This document shows positions 1 through 5,960 of a DNA stretch of 19,683 bases, piece after piece (the first letter of the stretch is position 1; every line of letters begins with the position of its first letter). The notes under the pieces are model-generated. The model was not told the origin of the DNA, did no database searches, and saw nothing but the letters and a program-made list of their open reading frames with translations. The stretch lies in NCBI GenBank assembly GCA_043812935.1, contig JBDRLO010000067.1, positions 1-19,683 on the forward strand, given 5' to 3'. A program made the translations under genes and the position numbers. The DNA comes from JBDRNE01 sp043812935 (GTDB taxonomy: Bacteria; Omnitrophota; Gorgyraeia; Tantalellales; Tantalellaceae).

Positions 1-70
1 TAACCGCGTCTGCCATTACATGCGCAGCGCTATGTCTTAATTTTTGCAGGGTATTTTCTTGTTTTTTCAT
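1..70 (-). CDS. thrS: Threonyl-tRNA synthetase, N-terminal fragment (cut by window edge)
   Basis: Only the first 23 codons are present; the gene continues beyond position 1. Translation from the ATG at 70 gives a short basic start and then LRHSAAHVMADAV, which matches the RHS-x-AH-xxA stretch that opens the editing (N2) domain of threonyl-tRNA synthetases. The enzyme charges tRNA-Thr with threonine in the cytoplasm. In standard ThrS this motif follows a TGS domain of about 60 residues; here only about ten residues precede it, so this looks like a TGS-less form (inference). It lies downstream of three tRNA genes on the same strand. The upstream sequence is purine-rich but has no strong Shine-Dalgarno. 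A stand-alone editing protein of the AlaX/ThrRS-editing type would start similarly and cannot be excluded from 23 residues. Confidence 0.6.
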   Translation of the reverse strand, partial: MKKQENTLQKLRHSAAHVMADAV

Positions 71-214
71 TATTTATTTTCTTTTTTACTATTCTACCGA
101 AAAATTATTGAAACCTCTATGCGCTGATTCATAATTCGCATAAAGCCGTTTTTCTTGGCCCTTCGCTTCGCTGAAATGCTCCTACTCGTCGCATTTCTTT
201 TCGCTCTCTCAGGA
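71..214 (-). other. tRNA-Val to thrS spacer with a stem-loop
   Basis: No gene is seen here. A stem-loop is formed by GAAATGC (173-179) and GCATTTC (191-197), 7 bp with an 11-nt loop, inside a stretch rich in GCGAA/TTCGC motifs. There is no T-tract after it in the minus direction, so it is not a classical intrinsic terminator. No T-box specifier or AGGGUGG-type antiterminator signature was found before thrS. A -10-like TAGAAT (91-96) lacks a matching -35. Confidence 0.35.
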
Positions 215-240
215 CCATTTTTCGCATTCGCGAAAAATGG
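215..240 (-). repeat. Perfect hairpin starting at the CCA end of tRNA-Val
   Basis: CCATTTTTCGC (215-225) and GCGAAAAATGG (230-240) form a perfect 11-bp stem with a 4-nt loop. In the transcript the stem begins with the CCA of tRNA-Val itself. There is no U-tract after it. It may affect 3'-end processing or be a small inserted palindrome; its role is unknown. Confidence 0.8.
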
Positions 241-315
241 TGGGCGATACTGGGGTCGAACCAGTGACCTCCACGATGTCAACGTGGCGCTCTAACCAAA
301 CTGAGCTAACCGCCC
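238..315 (-). tRNA. tRNA-Val (anticodon GAC)
   Basis: Read on the minus strand, the 5' acceptor strand GGGCGGT (315-309) pairs with ATCGCCC (248-242). The anticodon arm is CCACG-TTGACAT-CGTGG, giving anticodon GAC for valine. The T loop GGTTCGACCCC is canonical, the discriminator is A (241), and CCA is encoded at 240-238. It is the last of three tRNAs in a Cys-Leu-Val cluster and precedes thrS. Confidence 0.96.
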
Positions 316-391
316 TACTTCTAAATTCCACACCAACTAACCAAATAATGGCTTGTCTTTCACCGCGGTCACTTTGTTCCCTTACTCAAGG

Positions 392-418
392 CCATAATTC
401 GGATTTTCCGAATTATGG
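392..418 (-). repeat. Perfect hairpin starting at the CCA end of tRNA-Leu
   Basis: CCATAATTCGGA (392-403) and TCCGAATTATGG (407-418) form a perfect 12-bp stem with a 3-nt loop. As after tRNA-Val, the stem in the transcript begins with the CCA of the tRNA, although the stem sequence is different. A small second stem (CCTT/AAGG) follows. No T-tract is present, so it is not a standard terminator. Confidence 0.8.
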
Positions 419-502
419 TGGGCGAGGAGGGAATCGAACCCTCATGGTTTTGCAACCGAAGGATTTTAAGTCCTTTGCGTCTGCCAGTTCCGCCACTCGC
501 CC
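416..502 (-). tRNA. tRNA-Leu (anticodon UAA)
   Basis: On the minus strand, acceptor GGGCGAG (502-496) pairs with CTCGCCC (426-420). The anticodon arm AAGGA-CTTAAAA-TCCTT gives anticodon UAA for leucine. A long class II variable arm (around GGTTGCAAAACC) supports tRNA-Leu. The T arm contains GGTTCGATTCC, the discriminator is A (419), and CCA is encoded (418-416). Confidence 0.96.
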
Positions 503-543
503 GGCCTCTGTTCTTCACGCTATATATTACGCGCCCTACTCAT

Positions 544-564
544 CAGAAGGAAGCAGCCCTTCTG
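544..564. repeat. 7-bp stem-loop between tRNA-Cys and tRNA-Leu
   Basis: CAGAAGG (544-550) and CCTTCTG (558-564) form a perfect stem with a 7-nt loop. It lies in the tRNA-Cys to tRNA-Leu spacer, which also holds the palindrome CCGGTTAACCGG (597-608) and two copies of TAACCGGCC. It may separate or protect the tRNA precursors; no function can be assigned. Confidence 0.45.
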
Positions 565-636
565 CCTTAGCTTTCCCGAACTTCATAAACACGAAACCGG
601 TTAACCGGCCTACCGTCTAACCGGCCAACCAATTAC

Positions 637-710
637 TGGAGGCGCGGACCGGATTCGCACCGGTGTACGCGATTTTGCAGACCGCTGCCTAGCTTCTCGG
701 CCACCGCGCC
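637..710 (-). tRNA. tRNA-Cys (anticodon GCA)
   Basis: On the minus strand, acceptor GGCGCGG (710-704) pairs with CCGCGCC (647-641). The anticodon arm GCGGT-CTGCAAA-ATCGC gives GCA for cysteine. The discriminator base is U (position 640), an identity element of tRNA-Cys, and CCA is encoded (639-637). It is the first gene after the promoter at 769-797. Confidence 0.96.
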
Positions 711-870
711 GTATTATATATTATAGTTATATACATTTATGTATTAACCTAAGCCATTATAACGAGTTAGATTATCATATCAAAGCAAAAATGTCAATCC
801 GCTTATTTTAATAAGTTTCCATTTTTTTATTGTTTGGATAATTATTTGTAAATGTGCTTCCAACTAACCT
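711..870. other. Spacer between the prepilin gene and the tRNA cluster
   Basis: This AT-rich spacer holds the tRNA promoter. No coding sequence or convincing terminator for the upstream prepilin transcript is visible. Confidence 0.5.
769..797 (-). promoter_or_regulatory. Sigma-70-type promoter of the tRNA cluster
   Basis: On the minus strand there is a perfect -35 TTGACA (797-792), a 17-nt spacer and a -10 TAATCT (774-769), with TG about one helical step upstream of the -10. The expected start site is near 762, about 50 nt before the 5' end of tRNA-Cys. This is the best promoter match near the tRNA genes and probably drives Cys-Leu-Val and perhaps thrS. Confidence 0.7.
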
Positions 871-1296
871 TTAACTTTCACGCTTCCAAGCAATATTAGC
901 ATTTACATATAATACATTTTCGCCTTTTTTATGGTTTCCTTTTTTATCTTTTACCAAGATGGTTTTTGACTCGCTTTCAACGGATAATCCCGGAAAATAT
1001 TCATATTCAGGATTTTCAACTGTACCCGCACTTTTGTTTGCGGGACAATCCATTAATCGTGCGTCTGCTAAATACTGTTTCTCATATAAAACTTGAAGTG
1101 TTTCGGGAAAAAGTCCCTGGTTTTCTCTGGCATATATATATAATGCTAATCCGATACGTCTAAGATTATTAGCACACAAGGTTCGTTCAAGCTTATCTCT
1201 AGTATATTGAATAAAAGGGATCATAAGTGTTCCCGTGATAATTACTATCATGAACACCACCAATAGTTCACTTATTGTAAAACCTTTCTTATTCAT
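871..1296 (-). CDS. Type IV/type II prepilin-like protein
   Basis: This 141-residue protein has a class III prepilin signal: short basic MNKKG, cleavage after Gly5, then FTISE with Glu at +5 of the mature form, and a hydrophobic helix to about residue 27. The rest (LRRIGLALYIYA, then GLFPETLQVLY and a DCP segment) resembles the short T2SS-G/DUF1559-type pseudopilins common in PVC bacteria. It would be processed by a prepilin peptidase and assembled in a type II secretion or type IV pilus-like fibre, or exported singly. Its ATG overlaps the coaB stop by 4 nt (ATGA) and GGGAAG precedes it, so it is translated with the nucleotide/CoA operon, an unexpected partner. No other pilus genes are nearby. 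Two cysteines (about 42 and 84) could form a disulfide. The exact fibre system cannot be told. Confidence 0.8.
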   Translation of the reverse strand: MNKKGFTISELLVVFMIVIITGTLMIPFIQYTRDKLERTLCANNLRRIGLALYIYARENQGLFPETLQVLYEKQYLADARLMDCPANKSAGTVENPEYEYFPGLSVESESKTILVKDKKGNHKKGENVLYVNANIAWKRES

Positions 1297-1973
1297 ATTT
1301 CTTCCCGTAACGTTAAAATTTTTTCTGTTTCATCCAATATTTTTTTTGCCATTTCCTTTTTTGAAATTTTCTTTATCCTTTTAACCTGATTATCCCGCGC
1401 ATTCAGCAGAACATATTCTTTCTCGCCGGAGCCGAACGGATCCTTGTTTTGCTTCCTTTCATTCAAAACAATTATATCCAGTTTTTTCTTTTTTAATTTC
1501 TGCCGCCCGTTTTTTATAAGGCTTTTGGTTTCCAAAGCAAATCCCACTTTAACCAGGTTTTCACAATCTCGAAGTTCTAATAATATATCAGGATTTTTTT
1601 TAAGTTTTAGTTCAAAAATATTGCTCTTTTTGATTTTTTGCCGTTGTTCTTTTTGCGGCCGAAAATCACATACTGCCGCTGTCATAATAATACAATCATA
1701 GTTTCTTATTCGTCTTTTTACTTCTCTACTCATTTGTACTGCTGTTTTAACAGTTACCAAATGTACTTTTGGGGACGCCTTTATGTTCACGGGCCCGCTG
1801 ATCAGGCACACCTCATGCCCTCTCTTCAAACTTTCTGAAGATATCGCATAGCCCATTTCTCCTGTTGAATAATTGGAAATATAGCGGATTGGGTCTAACG
1901 GCTCTATTGTCGGGCCTGCTGTAATTAAGATTTTGCGTTTTTTTGAAGTTCTGATCTTACCTGAAACTCTCAT
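1293..1973 (-). CDS. coaB: Phosphopantothenate-cysteine ligase (CoaB), stand-alone
   Basis: The protein (226 aa) matches the C-terminal half of bifunctional Dfp/CoaBC. ILITAGPTIEPLDPIRYISN near the start is the conserved nucleotide-binding segment with the reactive-site Asn, MTAAVCDFRP matches the AAVADFRP motif, KIKK carries the catalytic-loop lysine, and VGFALET, KLDIIVLN and DPFGSGE follow in the family order. It joins cysteine to 4'-phosphopantothenate using a nucleotide triphosphate in coenzyme A synthesis. The ATG at 1973 lies 18 nt after the coaC stop in the same reading frame; the intervening codons contain three further stops (TAA, TAG, TAA). Its stop overlaps the prepilin ATG. Splitting of this usually fused pair is uncommon but the two lengths fit the two domains exactly. 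Confidence 0.93.
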   Translation of the reverse strand: MRVSGKIRTSKKRKILITAGPTIEPLDPIRYISNYSTGEMGYAISSESLKRGHEVCLISGPVNIKASPKVHLVTVKTAVQMSREVKRRIRNYDCIIMTAAVCDFRPQKEQRQKIKKSNIFELKLKKNPDILLELRDCENLVKVGFALETKSLIKNGRQKLKKKKLDIIVLNERKQNKDPFGSGEKEYVLLNARDNQVKRIKKISKKEMAKKILDETEKILTLREEI

Positions 1974-1991
1974 TTATTTCTATACCGGTTA

Positions 1992-2531
1992 TTATGCATT
2001 AAGAATATTTTCTGTTTCTTTAACTATGGTTTCTATTTCCGCCAAATGTCCGATCCCTTCACACCCACAAGCCAATCGGCCTTTTATCGGATCAATAAAA
2101 TGGTATCCTTTTTCTTTAAGATATTGTATTTTTTCTTGTAAAATCTTATTTGTAAACATCCTGTCATTCATTGCCGGCGCGAATATAACCGGAGATCGGG
2201 AAGCACAGATAGAACAGGTTAATAAGTCGTCACATATGCCGGCCGCAATTTTTGCGATAATATCAGCTGTCGCCGGCGCAACTAAAACAACATCCGCTTT
2301 ATCTGCTAAAGATATATGCAACGGATCTCTTTTTTCCGGAAGTGAAAACATGTCCCATTCCGCTTTTTCTCCTGAAAGGGTTTCCAAAGTAAGCGGTGTT
2401 ATGAAATTTTTAGCTTGCGCCGTCATTACACATTTTACCTGATATCCTTTTTTACGAAACCGGCCTATTAATTCACACGCTTTATATGCCGCGATACTCG
2501 CGGTTATTCCAAGAAGAATATTTTTTTTCAT
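1992..2531 (-). CDS. coaC: Phosphopantothenoylcysteine decarboxylase (CoaC), stand-alone
   Basis: This flavoprotein-type decarboxylase (179 aa from the ATG at 2531) converts 4'-phosphopantothenoylcysteine to 4'-phosphopantetheine in CoA synthesis. It has GITASIAAYKACELI at the FMN-binding N-terminus, the catalytic His in HISLADKADVVLVAPATAD, the PAMN motif (FAPAMNDRMF), and the substrate-clamp cysteine in LACGCEGIGHLAE. The clamp reads GIGHLAE where many homologues have GxGRMAE. An in-frame TTG at 2543 would add four residues and overlap rpoZ; the ATG, 4 nt after the rpoZ stop, is preferred. It sits in the standard gmk-rpoZ-coaBC order but ends before the ligase domain. Confidence 0.93.
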   Translation of the reverse strand: MKKNILLGITASIAAYKACELIGRFRKKGYQVKCVMTAQAKNFITPLTLETLSGEKAEWDMFSLPEKRDPLHISLADKADVVLVAPATADIIAKIAAGICDDLLTCSICASRSPVIFAPAMNDRMFTNKILQEKIQYLKEKGYHFIDPIKGRLACGCEGIGHLAEIETIVKETENILNA

Positions 2532-2535
2532 TTTT

Positions 2536-2730
2536 TTATCCAATTTTCAATCTTACTTTACCCTCTTTGATTTCGCGAATAGCTACAGTTGTAAGTTTTT
2601 CGGAAGGATCAGCTTCCACCAGCTTTTTCATGCCTGAATTAAGCTCCATTGCCCTTAATGCCGCAAGGTTGCATATTTTGTAAATGCTTCCTGTCTGCCC
2701 TAACAATTCATCCGGTGAGATTTTTTCCAT
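2536..2730 (-). CDS. rpoZ: RNA polymerase omega subunit
   Basis: This 64-residue protein has the omega pattern: SIYKICNLAALRAMELN matches the conserved helix (NRYxLVxxAAxRARxL) and TTVAIREIKEGKVRL the conserved C-terminal strand-helix. Omega chaperones the beta' subunit into RNA polymerase. The ATG overlaps the gmk stop (TAATG at 2732-2728) and GAGGA lies a few bases upstream inside gmk. gmk-rpoZ-coaBC is a widely conserved gene order, which supports the call despite the short length. Confidence 0.92.
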   Translation of the reverse strand: MEKISPDELLGQTGSIYKICNLAALRAMELNSGMKKLVEADPSEKLTTVAIREIKEGKVRLKIG

Positions 2731-3332
2731 TATTCCTCATCTTTCGTTAACATACTATTTTTACGTTTTCGTTCTGTTTCTATAATGTTTTTTAATTCTT
2801 CAACTGCTTTTTCTAAATTATCGTTTACTATTAAATAATCGTACTCATCAGATGCGTTTATTTCGGTTTTCGATTCTTTTAAACGAATTAAAACTTCTTT
2901 TTCTTTATCAGTATTTCGGTTTTTCAGCCGTTCTGCCAGAATTTCTTCAGAAGGCGGCATAATAAATATACTTACGCTTTCGGGCAAAAGGGTTTTTACT
3001 TTTCGTGCTCCTTTCACGTCTATACTGAGAATAATGTCAATCTCTTTGCTCTCCGCTTCCATGAATTGCGTTTTCAGTGTGCCATAATAATTACCAAAGT
3101 TTTCTTCATATTCCAAGAACTCATTGTTTTTAATTTTTTCTTCAAATTCGTTTCTTGAAATAAAAATATAATCCTCCCCTGATTCTTCATCTTTCCGCGG
3201 ATCGCGCGTTGTACAGGAAACCGACCGTGTAATAGCAGTCATCTTTTTCATGACTTCATTCACTATTGTCGTTTTCCCGCTGCCGCTCGGAGCAGAAACT
3301 ATTATAACTAATGCCTTTGATCCTATGTCCAT
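2730..3332 (-). CDS. gmk: Guanylate kinase
   Basis: Guanylate kinase phosphorylates GMP to GDP with ATP. The P-loop SAPSGSGKTT is near the N-terminus, followed by the GMP-binding SVSCTTRDPRKDEESGEDYIF segment (split here as SVSCTTRDPR and GEDYIF), YEENFGNYYGT, ILSIDVKGARKVK (Walker B-like) and the lid LKNRNTDK. The start was placed at the ATG at 3332 (200 aa, usual family length) because GAAAGG sits 4-5 nt upstream. A GTG at 3359 would add nine residues without a ribosome site. It follows yicC by 46 nt and its stop overlaps the rpoZ start. Confidence 0.95.
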   Translation of the reverse strand: MDIGSKALVIIVSAPSGSGKTTIVNEVMKKMTAITRSVSCTTRDPRKDEESGEDYIFISRNEFEEKIKNNEFLEYEENFGNYYGTLKTQFMEAESKEIDIILSIDVKGARKVKTLLPESVSIFIMPPSEEILAERLKNRNTDKEKEVLIRLKESKTEINASDEYDYLIVNDNLEKAVEELKNIIETERKRKNSMLTKDEE

Positions 3333-3378
3333 GTTGCCTTTCAATATCTCTGTTTTCACGCCAAATAATCCGGAAAAC

Positions 3379-4293
3379 TTATTCTATGTTTCTTATCTGT
3401 TCTCTCAATTTTTCAATTTCGCTTTTGATATTTATAACCGCCTTAGCTATTCTAAAATCACTTGATTTTGCACCGACGGTATTGGCTTCCCGCTGCATTT
3501 CTTGCGCGATAAAATCCATTTTTTTTCCGGCATCGGTCTTTACTTTGCACATAGCGTCTCTGTAAGCCTCAACATGGCCGCTTAATCTCGTTATTTCTTC
3601 CGCAACATCGCAATTTTTGGCAAATGCCGCTACTTCCATTTCTAAACGGCCTTTATCCGGAGTAATATTTTTCGCAACATCTTTAATTGAATCAATAAGT
3701 TCTTTCCGGTATTCTTTAACGCTTTCCTTGCCATATTTTTGTATGGTTTTTACATCCATTTCTATTGTGTTAAGACGCGCGTTAAAATCTTTTGCCAACC
3801 GTTTGCCTTCTGCCCGCCGATACCTGATGAGGGCTATTAAAGCATCTTCTAAAACTTTCTTTATATATGTCCATATTTTTTCTTCTTTTTTCTCGACAGT
3901 AGTTTCTATAACTCCCGGAAAACTTATAAGTTTTCCTATTTCCAGGTCTCCTTTTATCTTAAGCCGTTTCTGCGCTTGGTTTATTTTTTGTATATATTGT
4001 TTAAGCACTTTCTCGTTTACCATAATTTTCTGAGGATTAGCTATTTTTTCTCCGCCGTCTATGGTAATTTTAACAAAAGCTTTCCCGCGAAAAAGTTTTT
4101 TATCAATAATCTCCTTAACCTTTTCGTCCAGCAGAAAAAAACCGTTAAAGGGGTTGCAAGCAATACTTAAACTCTTATGGTTTAAAGTTTTTATCTCCAC
4201 CGTTATCTTGCCAAACGGGCTTTTTCCTGAAGCTTTACCAAAGCCTGTCATTGAATTAATTTGTGGTTTTGCAATCTTTTTTCCCATCGCCAT
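3379..4293 (-). CDS. yicC: YicC family endoribonuclease
   Basis: This 304-residue protein begins with INSMTGFGKASG, the MTGFG signature of YicC, then VEIKTLNHKSLSI (the VEIxxVNxRxL motif). It ends in DFIAQEMQREANTVGAKS and SEIEKLREQIRNIE, the YicC/DUF1732 C-terminal signature. E. coli YicC is an RNA endonuclease linked to small-RNA turnover. The ATG at 4293 directly follows the ndk stop (TAA-ATG) and GGGAGGA (4307-4301), inside the last ndk codons, is well placed, so the two genes are translationally coupled. yicC next to gmk is a conserved pairing in many bacteria. Confidence 0.93.
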   Translation of the reverse strand: MAMGKKIAKPQINSMTGFGKASGKSPFGKITVEIKTLNHKSLSIACNPFNGFFLLDEKVKEIIDKKLFRGKAFVKITIDGGEKIANPQKIMVNEKVLKQYIQKINQAQKRLKIKGDLEIGKLISFPGVIETTVEKKEEKIWTYIKKVLEDALIALIRYRRAEGKRLAKDFNARLNTIEMDVKTIQKYGKESVKEYRKELIDSIKDVAKNITPDKGRLEMEVAAFAKNCDVAEEITRLSGHVEAYRDAMCKVKTDAGKKMDFIAQEMQREANTVGAKSSDFRIAKAVINIKSEIEKLREQIRNIE

Positions 4294-4800
4294 TTATTTT
4301 TCCTCCCGCCATATTTTTCTAACAGTTTTAATTTGTTTTTCTTCTACGGGATATATTTCTTCTATAATTTCTTCCGGGCCGAACCATAGCTTTATTTCTC
4401 GTTCGGAATCCGCGGCATTAGCGGAAGCATGTATAACATTTTCATAAACACCTGCTGTAGTTATTCTGCCGTAAGCACCCCTTATTGACACTGAATCCGC
4501 TTCCTCAGGATTGGTCTTGCCGCAAATATCTCTCACTTTGGAAATCGCGTCTTCCCCCCAATATACCAGCGCCATTACTTTTTTCTTATGATATTCTCCC
4601 ATAATATATTTTATTAGATCTTCAAAAAATGGTTTATCTTTTAGTTCAGCATAATGTTTTTCCGCCAATTCCCGCGAAACTTTTACTATTTTGGCACCAA
4701 TAATATCCAATTTGGTTTCTGACAAGCGTGTCAGGATGTTCCCGGTCAAAGACTTTTTTAATCCATCCGGTTTAATTAATATTAATGTCGGTTCCATCAT
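4294..4800 (-). CDS. ndk: Nucleoside-diphosphate kinase, long variant
   Basis: Ndk transfers the gamma phosphate between nucleoside tri- and diphosphates through a phosphohistidine. LILIKPDG (Lys10) is the family's first strand and loop, and NVIHAS places the catalytic His at 124. TNPEEADSVSIRGAYG matches the TNPxxAxxGTIRGDF segment. The protein is 168 aa against about 140-150 for the family. The extra length comes from a few residues near KYIMGEYHKKK, a longer loop between RGAYG and NVIH, and a charged C-terminal tail. After His the usual HGSDS or HASDS reads HASAN. AAGGAGG (4817-4811) is a strong ribosome site. The start codon overlaps the stop of a small upstream ORF (ATGA). Confidence 0.93.
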   Translation of the reverse strand: MMEPTLILIKPDGLKKSLTGNILTRLSETKLDIIGAKIVKVSRELAEKHYAELKDKPFFEDLIKYIMGEYHKKKVMALVYWGEDAISKVRDICGKTNPEEADSVSIRGAYGRITTAGVYENVIHASANAADSEREIKLWFGPEEIIEEIYPVEEKQIKTVRKIWREEK

Positions 4801-4889
4801 TTTCTTTTATCCTCCTTAAATAAGACTATGGGTCCCCATACTGCAAGCAGAAACAGCCCTGCATATCCGACCTGATTTTTGGTTATCAC
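4797..4889 (-). CDS. Putative 30-aa single-pass membrane peptide
   Basis: This small reading frame begins at a GTG (4889) and has 30 codons before a TGA that overlaps the ndk ATG by 4 nt (ATGA). It encodes a short polar start, one hydrophobic helix GYAGLFLLAVWGPIVLF, and a charged tail KEDKRK, the layout of small membrane peptides such as KdpF, CydX or CcoQ. No family is recognised. The frame is open upstream to about 4943 with no better start, and no clear Shine-Dalgarno precedes the GTG, so the start is uncertain. The ndk ribosome site (AAGGAGG) lies inside its last codons, which is the usual design for coupled genes. It lies downstream of the promoter at 4976-5003. Chance is not excluded. 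Confidence 0.4.
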   Translation of the reverse strand: MITKNQVGYAGLFLLAVWGPIVLFKEDKRK

Positions 4890-4975
4890 TGTCGAAGCAA
4901 GTATGTTTGTTCTATTACAATAAAAATAAACAGTTTATATAACTAATAAACGCATATTGGCTGATATTTTGTCCT

Positions 4976-5003
4976 ATTGTAACAAGTGTCCGTAAAAAGT
5001 CAA
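4976..5003 (-). promoter_or_regulatory. Sigma-70-type promoter of the ndk-yicC-gmk-rpoZ-coaC-coaB operon
   Basis: On the minus strand, -35 TTGACT (5003-4998), a 16-nt spacer and -10 TACAAT (4981-4976). The start site would be near 4968, leaving about 80 nt before the small membrane ORF and about 170 nt before ndk. Genes downstream are closely packed, so this may serve the whole run to the prepilin. Confidence 0.65.
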
Positions 5004-5054
5004 CACTTTCCCGTAAGAATCTGCTAATAACTAATATTTATAGACAATATAACA

Positions 5055-5720
5055 TTAGAAAACTACTATAAATTCTCCTCGCGGTTTTGTTTGTGAAAAG
5101 TGTTCTAATTGTAAACTAGCTTTTTCTCTTCTTATCTCTTCGAATTTTTTAGTTAATTCTCTTGCCAATATTATTTGTTTGTCCCCTAGAATATCTATAA
5201 AATCTTCCAAAAACTTTAAAATCCTATGCGGAGACTCATATATAATAACTGTCCTCGTCTCATTTTTTAACGCTTCCAGTTGTTTTCTCCGCCGAGCGGT
5301 TTTGTTGGAAAGAAAACCTTCAAATATGAATTTATGCGTTGGTTTTCCGGATAAAACCAGCGCCGGAATAAATGCCGTAGGCCCGGGAACAGTTGTAACC
5401 ATGATACCATTGTTAATACTCGCGGTTATTAACATAACTCCCGGATCTGAAATCCCGGGAGTTCCTGAATCTGAAACCAAAGCAATATTTTTGCCTTCCA
5501 GCAATAATTTGACCAATTTTTTTGTTTTTTGTTTAGCATTATATGAGTGATAACTTGTAAGAACAGTTTGAATATCATACGCCATAAACAATATTTTTGT
5601 TTTTCGGGTGTCTTCTGCGGCAACAATATCTGCCTCTTTTAGTATTCTTATTGCCCGTAAAGTAATATCTTCAAGATTCCCTATGGGCGTACTGACAATA
5701 TAAAGTGTTCCTGTTCTCAT
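5055..5720 (-). CDS. rsmI: 16S rRNA (cytidine-1402 2'-O)-methyltransferase RsmI
   Basis: RsmI methylates the ribose of C1402 in the decoding centre using S-adenosylmethionine. The tetrapyrrole-methylase fold motifs are all present: LYIVSTPIGNLEDITLRA, DIVAAEDTRKT, ALVSDSGTPGISDPG (SAM site), VPGPTAFIPALVLSG, FEGFL and ESPHRI. The ATG at 5720 gives 221 aa starting MRTGTLYIVSTPIGN, as expected. The frame stays open to 5798, but those 26 extra codons are read from a REP palindrome (5748-5773) and are not native coding. No Shine-Dalgarno is seen before 5720. The protein ends soon after GEFIVVF and lacks the longer C-terminal tail of the E. coli protein. It is flanked by gene-free stretches on both sides and may be a single-gene unit. 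Confidence 0.93.
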   Translation of the reverse strand: MRTGTLYIVSTPIGNLEDITLRAIRILKEADIVAAEDTRKTKILFMAYDIQTVLTSYHSYNAKQKTKKLVKLLLEGKNIALVSDSGTPGISDPGVMLITASINNGIMVTTVPGPTAFIPALVLSGKPTHKFIFEGFLSNKTARRRKQLEALKNETRTVIIYESPHRILKFLEDFIDILGDKQIILARELTKKFEEIRREKASLQLEHFSQTKPRGEFIVVF

Positions 5721-5747
5721 GTTTTTGTCATTTTGATTTTTTGTACC

Positions 5748-5854
5748 GGACAGGCACGGAGGCCTGTCCCTACATGTTTTGTAATTAATTTTTACCAACG
5801 TATTATATGCGTAAATGTATAAATTGTCCTGTAGGGGTCCGGCATGCCTGACTC
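5748..5854. repeat. REPIN-like inverted pair of REP palindromes, pair 1
   Basis: The left palindrome (5748-5773) has arms GGACAGGC/GCCTGTCC and ends in CTAC, so its GTAG head is on the minus strand. The right palindrome (5831-5854) starts with GTAG on the plus strand and has a GGCATGCC core extended by GTC/GAC. The heads face each other across a 57-nt AT-rich spacer that contains TTGTAATT (5779-5786) and AATGTAT (5814-5820), both also found in pair 2. A GTAG head followed by an imperfect palindrome is the hallmark of RAYT-linked REP sequences. Confidence 0.7.
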
Positions 5855-5960
5855 GTTATACCATAATTCGATCATTAATTTTTAATACGTTTAATTGCAT
5901 ATGTTCTGCTTTTACGGTTCATCGATTAATTATTATGTTTGTTGTCCCGCATCTATCAAC
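5855..5960. other. AT-rich stretch between the two REP pairs
   Basis: No gene or RNA structure is recognised here. It begins near CCATAATTCG (5861-5870), a 10-nt string also present in the tRNA-Leu hairpin (392-401); this may be chance. Confidence 0.4.

Noticed and set aside
71..237. T-box leader for thrS
   Set aside because: The region is short and lacks specifier-loop and antiterminator sequence motifs.
94..282. Minus-strand ORF of 62 codons
   Set aside because: It runs into tRNA-Val and is composed of hairpin sequence; the peptide is low-complexity basic with no family resemblance.
392..418. Intrinsic terminator after tRNA-Leu
   Set aside because: The stem is strong but no T-tract follows in the direction of transcription, and the stem includes the CCA of the mature tRNA.
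237..620. Plus-strand ORF of 127 codons
   Set aside because: It is antisense to tRNA-Val and tRNA-Leu, which are well supported.
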